Source of the DNA: Tenacibaculum sp. 190524A02b
GTDB lineage: Bacteria; Bacteroidota; Bacteroidia; Flavobacteriales; Flavobacteriaceae
NCBI RefSeq assembly: GCF_964036645.1
Contig: NZ_OZ038525.1
Span: 1,287,501-1,351,500, forward strand
Length of the DNA stretch: 64,000 nucleotides
Reading direction: 5' to 3'
Shown here: positions 10,259-20,334 of the stretch, piece by piece
How positions within the stretch are numbered: position 1 is the first letter of the stretch
Layout of the letters: the number at the start of each line of letters is the position of its first letter
Notes under the pieces: generated by a model
What the model saw: the letters and a program-made list of their open reading frames with translations, nothing else
Told to the model about the DNA's origin: nothing
Databases searched by the model: none
Program-made: the position numbers and the translations under genes

Positions 10259-10293
10259 GTTATCAACAATTGTTAGCAACACTAGTTGATAAC
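10259..10293. repeat. Inverted repeat after clpB
   Basis: GTTATCAAC and GTTGATAAC form perfect 9-bp arms around a 17-base spacer that itself holds the palindrome AACAATTGTT start. No T-run follows immediately, so it is a weak terminator candidate for clpB or a protein-binding site. Confidence 0.4.
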
Positions 10294-10343
10294 ATGTTGA
10301 TTACAAACACTTTAATTATTTTATTTTTACCGTTAATTACCAT

Positions 10344-10391
10344 TATCTTTGTGTAAAGATCTTTTAAATATAGATTTATTAAGTAATTTTG
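10344..10391 (+). promoter_or_regulatory. Two consensus -7 boxes inside the clpB-icd gap
   Basis: TATCTTTG (10344-10351) and TAATTTTG (10384-10391) both match TAnnTTTG. Neither is at a sensible distance from icd (ATG 10775), which has its own box at 10733, so they probably start a separate transcript that ends at the hairpin at 10590-10627. Confidence 0.4.
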
Positions 10392-10445
10392 TATACTAAT
10401 TCTTTGTTAGAGAAAAAATTACAATAATACGTTAAAACATAGCTT

Positions 10446-10562
10446 ATGATTAATGCATTGATTGTAGTTTTAGTAGAAATAATAGTTATTGAATTAATGA
10501 ATACAACTTACTTAAAAGCAAAAGCCTTACAACTTTTGCCGGTAAGAGTTACTGTTTTTTAA
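10446..10562 (+). CDS. Possible 38-residue hydrophobic small protein
   Basis: A short frame starting MINALIVVLVEIIVIELM and ending at TAA (10560-10562). The first half is one hydrophobic helix and the second half is basic. It lies downstream of two consensus -7 boxes and upstream of a terminator-like hairpin, which is the main reason to list it. It is followed at once by a small stem (TTAACTA, 10559-10565, with TAGTTAA, 10571-10577). It has no recognised family, and chance is a real possibility in AT-rich DNA; the unit may instead encode a small RNA. Confidence 0.25.
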   Translation: MINALIVVLVEIIVIELMNTTYLKAKALQLLPVRVTVF

Positions 10563-10589
10563 CTAAAAAATAGTTAACTACTACCAAGG

Positions 10590-10627
10590 AAGCCATATTA
10601 ATAAAATTATTTGTTGATATGGCTTTT
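10590..10627 (+). terminator. Terminator-like hairpin in the clpB-icd gap
   Basis: AAGCCATAT and ATATGGCTT form a perfect 9-bp stem around an 18-base loop, followed by TTACTTTT. It closes the putative small transcription unit that starts near 10350-10400. Confidence 0.5.
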
Positions 10628-10732
10628 ACTTTTAATAACATTTTCACTATTATCTTTTGATTATTTATTAATATCACAATTATAATCGCTTATTAATAAG
10701 AATTTACTACTAAAAATTCCAGCAGATATTCA

Positions 10733-10740
10733 TAAATTTG
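10733..10740 (+). promoter_or_regulatory. Predicted -7 box of icd (TAAATTTG)
   Basis: TAAATTTG matches TAnnTTTG and lies 34 bases before the icd ATG. Confidence 0.6.
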
Positions 10741-10765
10741 CCTGACTTCAAAATAATAAATTTAA

Positions 10766-13000
<2,235 letters not shown>

Positions 13001-13024
13001 GAATAACGAAATTATTATCTTTAT

Positions 13025-13057
13025 AAAAACTCTGAGAAAATAATCTCAGAGTTTTTT
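13025..13057 (+). terminator. icd terminator
   Basis: AAAAACTCTGAGA pairs with TCTCAGAGTTTTT around AAATAA, 24 bases after the icd stop, followed by a T-run. Confidence 0.85.
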
Positions 13058-13285
13058 ATTTTTACTCCACTTATTAAGCAAGGACTCAACTCAACCTTAT
13101 AATTTGTTTATGCAATTAGTACTGAACATGTATAACACAAAAGAATTAACTCTAAGCAACCTAAAAAGTCTATTTAAAATCCATTCTGTAAGCTAAAAGT
13201 CTTTCCTTTTCTTAAATAAAACCAGTAACATAAACTCTTTAACTCAATTATAATTAGCAGTTTAAACAAAAAAGTAGCAATAAAA
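13058..13285. other. Intergenic stretch with nothing recognised
   Basis: AT-rich sequence between two terminators. It has no frame of useful length, consensus promoter box, tRNA-like fold or repeat that I can support. Confidence 0.6.
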
Positions 13286-13315
13286 AAAAGCTGCTCTATT
13301 TAAAGAACAGCTTTT
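13286..13315 (-). terminator. Terminator of the outer-membrane protein gene
   Basis: AAAAGCTGCTCT and AGAACAGCTTTT pair with one mismatch around ATTTAA. On the minus strand the stem is followed by eight T residues, as expected for a terminator of the gene at 13338-13886. Confidence 0.8.
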
Positions 13316-13337
13316 AAAAAGTATGTAATATTATTTA

Positions 13338-13886
13338 TTATAATCCGAACATAACTCCTAAACCAATGTTTGATGCAGTACTTCCATCAGTTGAAACTCC
13401 TGAGTAAGTAGCTTGAATCATGATTTTTTCTGCTACATTATAACCTACCATTGGTCTGTAATAAAAACCACCATTGTTTGCACTTGGACTAATACCTATA
13501 GCATATCCTAAATCAGCCCCTAATACAAATGCTTCAGAAACATTATACCTAGCAGCAGCAGCGATAGGCATATAAGAAGAATCTCCACTAACTCCTAAAG
13601 ATTCAGTTAATTGGTTTACTAAACCATTTAACAAACCTCCTAAATTTCCACCTACGTTAGTATCAAGATCTTTACCAAAGAAATAGTTGTAAGATACAGA
13701 TGGTCCTACTTTAAAGTCATCAGAAACTTCAAATAAATAGTTAACTTCTGCTCCTAAAACAAAAGAACTAACATCTCCAGTAGTTCCGATTGGTAAACCA
13801 AAGTTAGCTCCAACATTAAATTGACCGTCTTGTGCATTCATAGCAAATCCAAATGCCATCATAGCAACTAATAAAAGTTTTTTCAT
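13338..13886 (-). CDS. OmpX-like outer-membrane beta-barrel protein
   Basis: 182 residues from the chosen start, MKKLLLVAMMAFGFAMNAQ, a classic signal peptide cleaved near AMNAQ. The mature part alternates hydrophobic and polar residues in short beta strands (for example FVLGAEVNYLFEVSDDF and GPSVSYNYFFG) and ends in a strand, GLGVMFGL, as small eight-strand barrels do. An in-frame ATG 36 bases upstream (13922) is rejected because the predicted -7 box (13920-13927) overlaps it, so the transcript would begin after it. Function is unknown; such barrels are structural or adhesion proteins. It is divergent from xerD. Confidence 0.8.
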   Translation of the reverse strand: MKKLLLVAMMAFGFAMNAQDGQFNVGANFGLPIGTTGDVSSFVLGAEVNYLFEVSDDFKVGPSVSYNYFFGKDLDTNVGGNLGGLLNGLVNQLTESLGVSGDSSYMPIAAAARYNVSEAFVLGADLGYAIGISPSANNGGFYYRPMVGYNVAEKIMIQATYSGVSTDGSTASNIGLGVMFGL

Positions 13887-13919
13887 AATTTTAAATTTTG
13901 TAATTAAATATTTGTGGGG

Positions 13920-13927
13920 CAAATGTA
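13920..13927 (-). promoter_or_regulatory. Predicted -7 box of the OmpX-like gene (TACATTTG)
   Basis: Minus-strand TACATTTG matches TAnnTTTG, 33 bases before the chosen ATG at 13886. Its position rules out the upstream ATG at 13922 as a start. Confidence 0.6.
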
Positions 13928-13969
13928 ACTTTATTTTTTCATATTTGAACTTTTTATAAAAAAAATAAC

Positions 13970-14893
13970 ATGAACTGGCAACAAGCTATTAAAGACTATA
14001 TTTATTATCTTAAAATTGAGCGAGGCCTCGCTAAGAATTCTATTGAGAGCTATCAAAGAGATTTAAAAAAATTACAAATACATATTGAATCATCAGAAAA
14101 CACCCCTACTCCAATTATAATATCTTCTAGTATATTAAAAGAATTCATTTATGATACTAGCAAAAAAATTACAGCTCGAAGCCAAGCTAGATTAATCTCA
14201 AGCCTAAGAGGTTTTTTTGATTTTTTAATTTTTGAAGATTACAGAAAAGATAACCCCATGGACTTAATTGAAAGCCCCAACATTGGAAAAAAACTACCAG
14301 ATACCATAAGTAAAGAAGAGGTAGATAATTTAATAGCAGCTATAGACTTAAGTCACCCTCAAGGAGAAAGAAATAAAACTATTATTGAAACCATATATAG
14401 TTGTGGATTAAGAGTTAGTGAAACTATCAACCTAAAACTTTCTGATTTATTTTTTGAAGATGAATATATAAGAATACTTGGAAAAGGAAATAAATATCGT
14501 TTTGTTCCAATTCATACTACTACTATTAAAAGGCTAGAATTTTATATTAATGAAATTCGTTCTTCTATTACTCCTAAAAAAGAAGATGAAGATATTCTGT
14601 TTTTAAACAGAAGAGGAAATCGTTTAACTAGACAAATGATTTTTATAATTTTAAAGAATTTAGCAGCTAAAATTAATTTATCTAAAAAAATTGGCCCGCA
14701 TACTTTGCGTCATTCTTTTGCTACTTACCTACTTCAAAATGGTGCAGATCTTAGAGTTATTCAACAGTTATTAGGTCATGAAAGCATTACTACAACTGAG
14801 ATTTATGTACATGTAGATAAAGAATATTTAAAAAGTATTGTTTTAAATTACCACCCAAGAAGTGAGATGTTTAAGAGTAAAAACAAAAGGTAA
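13970..14893 (+). CDS. xerD: Tyrosine recombinase XerD
   Basis: 307 residues, typical for Xer recombinases, which with FtsK resolve chromosome dimers at dif during division. The N-terminal SAM-like core-binding domain covers 1-100. The catalytic set is complete: R148 (CGLRVSE), K172 (GKGNKYR), H244 and R247 (HTLRHSF), H270 (LLGHES) and Y279 (TEIYVHV). ftsK of this organism is at 49.6 kb in the same window. A near-match promoter (CATATTTG, 13942-13949) precedes it. No mobile-element genes adjoin it, so it is the housekeeping enzyme rather than an integrase. Confidence 0.93.
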   Translation: MNWQQAIKDYIYYLKIERGLAKNSIESYQRDLKKLQIHIESSENTPTPIIISSSILKEFIYDTSKKITARSQARLISSLRGFFDFLIFEDYRKDNPMDLIESPNIGKKLPDTISKEEVDNLIAAIDLSHPQGERNKTIIETIYSCGLRVSETINLKLSDLFFEDEYIRILGKGNKYRFVPIHTTTIKRLEFYINEIRSSITPKKEDEDILFLNRRGNRLTRQMIFIILKNLAAKINLSKKIGPHTLRHSFATYLLQNGADLRVIQQLLGHESITTTEIYVHVDKEYLKSIVLNYHPRSEMFKSKNKR

Positions 14894-14911
14894 CTTTATT
14901 ATACAAAAAAT

Positions 14912-15005
14912 GGCAAGCTACCTACATCACACTGCTACAACCTAATACCCTTGCTGCGTTCCCGCCCTGGGGGATTCAAAGGGAGCTAGTTGTGTAGAAC
15001 TTGCC
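14912..15005 (-). ncRNA. ffs: 4.5S signal recognition particle RNA
   Basis: The minus strand reads GGCAAGTTCTACACAAC at the 5' end and closes with GTAGCTTGCC at the 3' end, so the terminal helix pairs GGCAAG with CTTGCC. The apical part carries the conserved bacterial SRP signature GGGCGGGAACGCAGCAAGGG, the Ffh-binding symmetric and asymmetric loops with a GNAA-type tetraloop. The length is 94 bases, normal for the small bacterial form. A TAAATTTG box ends five bases before the 5' end, and a T6 run follows the 3' end. It is convergent with xerD. Confidence 0.93.
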
Positions 15006-15009
15006 GAGG

Positions 15010-15017
15010 CAAATTTA
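15010..15017 (-). promoter_or_regulatory. Predicted -7 box of the SRP RNA gene (TAAATTTG)
   Basis: Minus-strand TAAATTTG matches TAnnTTTG and ends four bases before the G that starts the terminal helix, exactly where a transcription start is expected. Because the RNA end is known from structure, this is the best-anchored promoter call in the window. Confidence 0.75.
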
Positions 15018-15112
15018 CAGCCTTTTTTTCATAAAAAATAATAAAATTTACATAAAATTAATGTAACATTTATAAGTTTTTGAATACTAACATCTTGTTG
15101 TCGCATTTTTTT

Positions 15113-15130
15113 GCCTAACATTTTTTAGGC
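15113..15130. repeat. Short inverted repeat upstream of the DUF4199 gene
   Basis: GCCTAA and TTAGGC form a 6-bp hairpin around CATTTT, preceded by seven T residues. It lies 24 bases upstream of the -7 box at 15154; it could be an operator or a terminator remnant. Confidence 0.3.
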
Positions 15131-15153
15131 ATGCTATGTACTACAAAAAAGAA

Positions 15154-15161
15154 TATATTTG
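15154..15161 (+). promoter_or_regulatory. Predicted -7 box of the DUF4199 gene (TATATTTG)
   Basis: TATATTTG matches TAnnTTTG and lies 22 bases before the ATG at 15184. Confidence 0.6.
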
Positions 15162-15183
15162 TATAACTAACTAATTTAACACA

Positions 15184-15705
15184 ATGGAAAATCAAACAAA
15201 CAACAAGAGTATTATTTTAAATTATGGTCTAATTCTAGGTTTCATCTCTATCCTTCCAGGAATAGTAAAATACGCTATAGGAGGAGATTTTTTAGAAGAA
15301 GATATGGTAACTGGCTCAATAGGAATAATAGCAAGCATTGCACTTGTTGTTCTGGCTATTAAAAAGTGTAAGTCAAATAATAATGGTTTTTTAAGTTGGG
15401 GAGAAGGCTTAAAAATAGGTATGGGTGTTGTAGTTATAAGTATGATTATAAGTTTATGCTATTTGTTAATTTTCACCAATCTTATAGAACCAAACTTCAA
15501 ACAATTAGCCATTGAAAAAACCGAACAACAATGGATTGAATCTGGTATGAGCGATGAACAGATAGAAATATCTAGAGATATGGTAAGTAAATATTTTAAT
15601 TTATCGCTTTTTGGAAGTATAGTAATCATGAGTCTATTTTTTGGATTTATAATTTCAGCTATATCAAGTGCTATAATGAAAAAAACAGAAGAGACTGATT
15701 TTTAA
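15184..15705 (+). CDS. DUF4199 membrane protein
   Basis: 173 residues with four predicted membrane helices (about 12-30, 42-60, 78-100 and 143-165) and a soluble loop of about 40 residues between the third and fourth. Sequence pattern and length match the DUF4199 family, which is widespread in Bacteroidota and has no known function. The family motif region GFLSWGEGLKIGMG is present. It sits just upstream of the surface-glycan operon but is separated from it by a 20-bp palindrome, so joint transcription is uncertain. Confidence 0.8.
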   Translation: MENQTNNKSIILNYGLILGFISILPGIVKYAIGGDFLEEDMVTGSIGIIASIALVVLAIKKCKSNNNGFLSWGEGLKIGMGVVVISMIISLCYLLIFTNLIEPNFKQLAIEKTEQQWIESGMSDEQIEISRDMVSKYFNLSLFGSIVIMSLFFGFIISAISSAIMKKTEETDF

Positions 15706-15768
15706 TATCTTTTTGAAAAGACTTAAAAGGAGAAATTAACATCTATTTATGAGTATTAATTAACTAGT

Positions 15769-15788
15769 AGTTTGTAAATTTACAAACT
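15769..15788. promoter_or_regulatory. 20-bp perfect palindrome upstream of the glycan operon
   Basis: AGTTTGTAAATTTACAAACT is an exact palindrome ending 23 bases before the glycosyltransferase ATG (15812). With no loop it is more likely a dimeric regulator site than an RNA hairpin. No canonical TAnnTTTG box is present nearby. Confidence 0.45.
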
Positions 15789-15811
15789 TTTAATTTTTGC
15801 AAATAAAAAAT

Positions 15812-16768
15812 ATGAATATATCGGTAGTAATACCACTTCTTAACGAGGAAGAATCTTTACAAGAATTACATGATTGGATTGCAAAAGTTATGCAGTCCAA
15901 TCAGTTTTTATACGAAATAATTTTTATTGATGATGGAAGTACTGATAAATCTTGGGAAATAATTCAAAAGCTATCATCTAATAACAGCTCTGTTAAAGGA
16001 ATTCAATTTCAAAGAAATTATGGAAAGTCGCAAGCATTAGACGCTGGTTTTGGAATAGCTCATGGTTCTGTTGTTATAACTATGGATGCAGATTTACAAG
16101 ATAGCCCTGATGAAATCCCTGAATTATACAACTTAATAATAAAAGAAGATTTCGATTTAATTTCTGGATGGAAAAAAAAGAGATACGACAATGTATTAAC
16201 AAAAAACATACCTTCAAAACTTTTTAACTGGGCAGCAAGAAAAACGTCTGGACTTACATTACATGATTTTAATTGTGGATTAAAAGCCTATAAAAACGAA
16301 GTAATTAAAACGGTAAAGGTTAGCGGTGAAATGCATCGGTATATACCTGTTTTAGCAAAAAATGAAGGTTTTAACAAAATAGGTGAAAAAGTGGTTCAGC
16401 ACCAAGCAAGAAAGTATGGTGTTACTAAATTTGGTATTGATAGATTTATTAATGGTTTTTTAGATTTAATAACTATTTCTTTTCTTTCTAAATTTGGAAA
16501 AAGACCTATGCATTTTTTTGGTTTGTTTGGAACCTTAATGTTTTTATTTGGTTTTTTATCTGCTTTTTATATTGGTTTTATGAAAATTTACCGTCTATCA
16601 TTTGGTATTAAAACTATTCTTATTACTAGTAATCCTTGGTTTTATATAGCATTAACTTCTATGATTTTAGGTACACTGTTATTTTTAGCTGGTTTTTTAG
16701 GTGAATTAATCATAAAGATGTCTCCGCAACAAAAACATTACAAAATAAAAAATAAGCTAAACTTATAA
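15812..16768 (+). CDS. GT2 polyprenyl-phosphate glycosyltransferase
   Basis: 318 residues from the ATG chosen here; a TTG 15 bases upstream is in frame but MNISVVIPLLNEEESL is the usual start. It is a family 2 glycosyltransferase of the DPM1/ArnC/GtrB type, which loads a sugar onto undecaprenyl phosphate on the cytoplasmic face. The nucleotide-sugar and metal site is IIFIDDGSTDKSW (about 38-50) with DADLQDSPDEI (about 94-104), and two C-terminal membrane helices (about 232-255 and 272-300) anchor it. It heads an operon with a phosphohexomutase, an ABC exporter and GT90, which suggests glycolipid or lipooligosaccharide modification. Confidence 0.88.
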   Translation: MNISVVIPLLNEEESLQELHDWIAKVMQSNQFLYEIIFIDDGSTDKSWEIIQKLSSNNSSVKGIQFQRNYGKSQALDAGFGIAHGSVVITMDADLQDSPDEIPELYNLIIKEDFDLISGWKKKRYDNVLTKNIPSKLFNWAARKTSGLTLHDFNCGLKAYKNEVIKTVKVSGEMHRYIPVLAKNEGFNKIGEKVVQHQARKYGVTKFGIDRFINGFLDLITISFLSKFGKRPMHFFGLFGTLMFLFGFLSAFYIGFMKIYRLSFGIKTILITSNPWFYIALTSMILGTLLFLAGFLGELIIKMSPQQKHYKIKNKLNL

Positions 16769-16802
16769 AGTTGTACTTTTATAAATAATATCAAAATTAT
16801 AA

Positions 16803-18512
16803 ATGAAAAATATAATTGAAAAAGCGCAAATGTGGCTTTCAAATGCATTTGACACTAAAACGAATAAAGAAATTCAACAGTTGTTGGATGAAAACAATTT
16901 AGACGATTTAAACGATCGTTTTTATAAAGATCTTGAATTTGGAACTGGTGGAATGAGGGGTATTGTAGGTGCAGGATCTAATAGAATTAACAAGTACACA
17001 TTAGGGAAAGCAACTCAAGGTTTAAGTAATTATTTATACAAAACTTTTCCTAAAAAAGAATTGAAAGTAGCTATTGGTTATGATTGTAGACATGACAGCA
17101 AATGGTTAGCTAAAGTTGTTGCAGATGTTTTATCTGCAAATGACATTAATGTATATCTCTTTGAAGATTTACGTCCTACTCCAGAACTATCTTTTGCTGT
17201 TAATTACCTTAGTTGTGATGTAGGTATTGTTTTAACTGCCTCTCATAATCCTCCTGAGTATAATGGGTATAAAGTTTATTGGAATGATGGTGGTCAAATT
17301 GTACCTCCTCATGATTCTGGCATTATAAATGAAGTAAACTCTTTAAATTATGATGCCATTAATTTTTCAGCTAAAGAAGAATTAATTCATTCTATAGGAA
17401 GTGAAATAGATGAAGCCTTTTGGATATCTTCTCTTGAAAATGGTACTTTCAATGTAAAAGGGAGAGAAGATTTAAAGATTGTATTTACCTCTCTACATGG
17501 AACATCTATTAAGTTAATTCCTGAAGTTTTAAAAAGAGCTGGATATTCACAAGTTCACATTGTTGAAGAACAAGCTGAACCTAATGGTAGTTTTCCTACT
17601 GTTGAGTCTCCTAATCCTGAAGAACCTGCTGCTTTAAAAATGGCTATGGATTTAGCTACAAAAATTGATGCAGATATCGTTTTAGGTACCGACCCAGATT
17701 CTGATAGAATTGGAGTGGCTGTTAAAGATATGGAAGGTAAAGTTAAGTTGCTAAATGGAAATCAGACTATGAGTGTTATGACAGATTTCCTTATTAAAAA
17801 CTGGCAAACTCAAAATAAATTAAATGGAAATCAATTTATAGGTTCAACTATTGTTTCTACTAATTTAGTTAATGAAATAGCTGATAGTTATGGTGTTGAA
17901 ACCAAAATTGGTTTAACTGGTTTTAAGTGGATTGCTAAGATGATTAAAGATTTCCCTCATTTAGATTTTATAGGTGGCGGAGAAGAAAGTTTTGGTTATA
18001 TGGTAAGTGACTTTGTTAGAGATAAAGATGCCGTTACCTCTGCCCTACTTGCTTGTGAAATTGCTAGTGCCGCTAAAGCTGATAATAGTTCTTTTTATAA
18101 AGAATTATTAAACCTATACGCTAAACATCACTTTTATAAAGAACATCTTATATCTATTGTTAAAAAAGGAATGGATGGAGCTGAACAAATAAAGCAAATG
18201 ATGTCTGATTTACGTGAAAATCCTTTAACTGAAATTGATGGTTCTAAAGTTATATTTGTTTGTGATTATAAATCTTCTATTCAAAAAAATCTTTTAACTA
18301 ATGAAGAAATAACATTAGACATCCCTAAATCCAATGTATTAATTTACCATACAGAAGATGGAACAAAAGTAGCAGCTAGACCAAGTGGTACTGAACCTAA
18401 AATCAAATTTTATTTTAGTGTCAAATCTAAATTAGATTCAATCTCAAAAGCAAAAATAACGGAAGATGATTTAGACGCTAAAATTCAACGAATTATTAAT
18501 GAATTATTTTAA
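16803..18512 (+). CDS. Phosphoglucomutase/phosphomannomutase
   Basis: 569 residues, the long phosphohexomutase subfamily (PgcA/PGM2-like). It moves phosphate between C1 and C6 of hexoses and so supplies sugar-1-phosphates for nucleotide sugars. The phosphoserine is in TASHNPPEYNGYK (S147), magnesium is bound by DPDSDR (297-302), sugar specificity by GGGEESFGYM, and the phosphate site is RPSGTEPKIKFYF near the C-terminus. It is 34 bases after GT2, and its last 14 bases overlap the ABC transporter gene, so the genes are co-transcribed and probably coupled. Confidence 0.93.
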   Translation: MKNIIEKAQMWLSNAFDTKTNKEIQQLLDENNLDDLNDRFYKDLEFGTGGMRGIVGAGSNRINKYTLGKATQGLSNYLYKTFPKKELKVAIGYDCRHDSKWLAKVVADVLSANDINVYLFEDLRPTPELSFAVNYLSCDVGIVLTASHNPPEYNGYKVYWNDGGQIVPPHDSGIINEVNSLNYDAINFSAKEELIHSIGSEIDEAFWISSLENGTFNVKGREDLKIVFTSLHGTSIKLIPEVLKRAGYSQVHIVEEQAEPNGSFPTVESPNPEEPAALKMAMDLATKIDADIVLGTDPDSDRIGVAVKDMEGKVKLLNGNQTMSVMTDFLIKNWQTQNKLNGNQFIGSTIVSTNLVNEIADSYGVETKIGLTGFKWIAKMIKDFPHLDFIGGGEESFGYMVSDFVRDKDAVTSALLACEIASAAKADNSSFYKELLNLYAKHHFYKEHLISIVKKGMDGAEQIKQMMSDLRENPLTEIDGSKVIFVCDYKSSIQKNLLTNEEITLDIPKSNVLIYHTEDGTKVAARPSGTEPKIKFYFSVKSKLDSISKAKITEDDLDAKIQRIINELF

Positions 18513-20334
18513 ACGTTTTTTTAAATACGCAAAACCCTATAAAACATTAGGTGTTTTAACTATAATACTCAATGTATTGTATGCATTATTTACAACATTG
18601 TCTTATGTTATATTAATGCCTACTCTGAGTATTTTATTTGGAGAAACTCCTAAAGTTTATAAAAAACCAAACTTCATAAGTCTTTCTGAATCTTTAAATA
18701 AAGAATATTTAGGAGACTTTCTAAATTACTATGTAACTTATACTAATGAAAATTCAGGTCCTGAACAAACACTTTTATATGTAGTTATAGCGGTAGTTTT
18801 TGTTTTTTTGCTTAAAAATATTTTTAGCTACCTTGGTCAACTATCTATGGTGTTTTTGAAAAACAACATCATTACAGATTTAAGAGGTATTGTTTATAAA
18901 AAAATAATTTCATTACCACTTTCATTTTATTCTGAAAAAAATAAAGGAGATATAATTAATAGAGTCACTGGTGATCTTGGAGTGATAAATGAATCTTATT
19001 TAAACATTTCTATAACGTTTATTAGAGAACCTTTAAATATTGTTTTCACACTGTTTTTTATGATAAGTACAAGTTGGGAGCTCTCTATTTTTATTTTTAC
19101 CTTTATTCCTGTATCTGGACTGGTCATATCTCTAATCAGTAAAAAAATTAAGCAACAATCAGGAGTCATTTTTAGAAAAATAGGAAGTATTTTAGGTATT
19201 TTAGAAGAAAGTATTTCTGGGTTAAAAATTATAAAAGCATTTAATGCTGAAAGTCTATTTGCATCAAAGTTTAACAATCAGGTGGAAGAAATTAGGCTTC
19301 TATCTAATAAAATGAGTAAAAAAGAGGTTATGGCCAGCCCAATGAGTGAATTTCTTGGAATATTAACCATAGCTGGTTTACTTTGGTATGGTGGTAAAAT
19401 GGTATTAATAGACAAAACTTTAATGGGTGGTACCTTTATTGGTTTTATGGCAGCTGCTTATAATATACTTACACCTGCTAAAGCTATTGCTAAAGCCAAT
19501 AATATTATTAAAATAGGTAATGCTGCTGCACAACGTTTCTTTGAAATTATAGACGCCAAAAATAATTTAGAAGACATACCTCAAGCTAAAGAATTAAGCA
19601 CTTTTGAAGATAAAATAGAGTTTAAAAATATTTCTTTTAAATATGAGAACACTTATGTTTTAAAAGATTTTTCTTTAACAATACCTAAAGGAAAAACAGT
19701 TGCTTTAGTCGGGCAATCTGGTAGTGGTAAATCTACTTTAGCTAATTTAATCACTCGTTTTTACGATGTCAATGAAGGTGCTATTTTTGTTGACGGACAT
19801 AATATTAAGGAGGTTTCGAAAACTTCTTTACGTTCCTTAATGGGGATTGTTTCTCAAAATTCAACATTATTTAATGATACAATATCTAACAATATCTCCT
19901 TAAGTAACCGTAATGCTTCAGAAAATGAAATAGAAAAAGCTGCTAAAGTAGCTAATGCTTATGAATTTATTAATGATTTAGAAGAAGGGTATAATACAAT
20001 CGTTGGGGATGGCGGGAATTCTGTTTCTGGTGGTCAAAAACAAAGAATAGCCATAGCACGTGCTGTATTAAAAAACCCACCTATTATGATTTTAGATGAA
20101 GCAACATCTGCCTTAGATACTGAATCTGAACAAATAGTTCAGGTTGCTTTAGAAAAAATGATGGAAAAAAGTAGAACTTCTTTAATTATTGCCCATCGTT
20201 TGTCTACAATTCAAAAAGCAGATTTAATTGTTGTTATGAAGAAAGGAAAAATTATTGAGCAAGGTAAACACCAAGAGTTAATGAAAGAAAAAGGTGAGTA
20301 TTTTAAACTTGTAACTATGCAATCATTTGAGTAA
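18499..20334 (+). CDS. MsbA-like ABC exporter (fused permease and ATPase)
   Basis: 611 residues: a six-helix exporter domain (about 15-330) fused to a nucleotide-binding domain. Walker A is GQSGSGKS (405-412), the signature is SVSGGQ (508-513), Walker B is IMILDEATS (529-537) and the switch histidine is H566. This is the half-size homodimer plan of MsbA and related lipid flippases. A periplasmic loop of about 45 residues (48-92) is longer than in E. coli MsbA. Position between sugar-activating and glycosyltransferase genes supports export of lipid A core or another glycolipid; the cargo itself is inference. Confidence 0.9.
   Translation: MNYFKRFFKYAKPYKTLGVLTIILNVLYALFTTLSYVILMPTLSILFGETPKVYKKPNFISLSESLNKEYLGDFLNYYVTYTNENSGPEQTLLYVVIAVVFVFLLKNIFSYLGQLSMVFLKNNIITDLRGIVYKKIISLPLSFYSEKNKGDIINRVTGDLGVINESYLNISITFIREPLNIVFTLFFMISTSWELSIFIFTFIPVSGLVISLISKKIKQQSGVIFRKIGSILGILEESISGLKIIKAFNAESLFASKFNNQVEEIRLLSNKMSKKEVMASPMSEFLGILTIAGLLWYGGKMVLIDKTLMGGTFIGFMAAAYNILTPAKAIAKANNIIKIGNAAAQRFFEIIDAKNNLEDIPQAKELSTFEDKIEFKNISFKYENTYVLKDFSLTIPKGKTVALVGQSGSGKSTLANLITRFYDVNEGAIFVDGHNIKEVSKTSLRSLMGIVSQNSTLFNDTISNNISLSNRNASENEIEKAAKVANAYEFINDLEEGYNTIVGDGGNSVSGGQKQRIAIARAVLKNPPIMILDEATSALDTESEQIVQVALEKMMEKSRTSLIIAHRLSTIQKADLIVVMKKGKIIEQGKHQELMKEKGEYFKLVTMQSFE

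Noticed and set aside
13970..14893. Phage-type integrase marking a mobile island
   Set aside because: Length, complete XerD catalytic set and housekeeping neighbours (SRP RNA, envelope genes), with no attachment-site repeats or cargo.
15797..15811. TTG start giving a five-residue longer GT2 protein
   Set aside because: The ATG at 15812 gives the canonical family N-terminus; the extension has no support.
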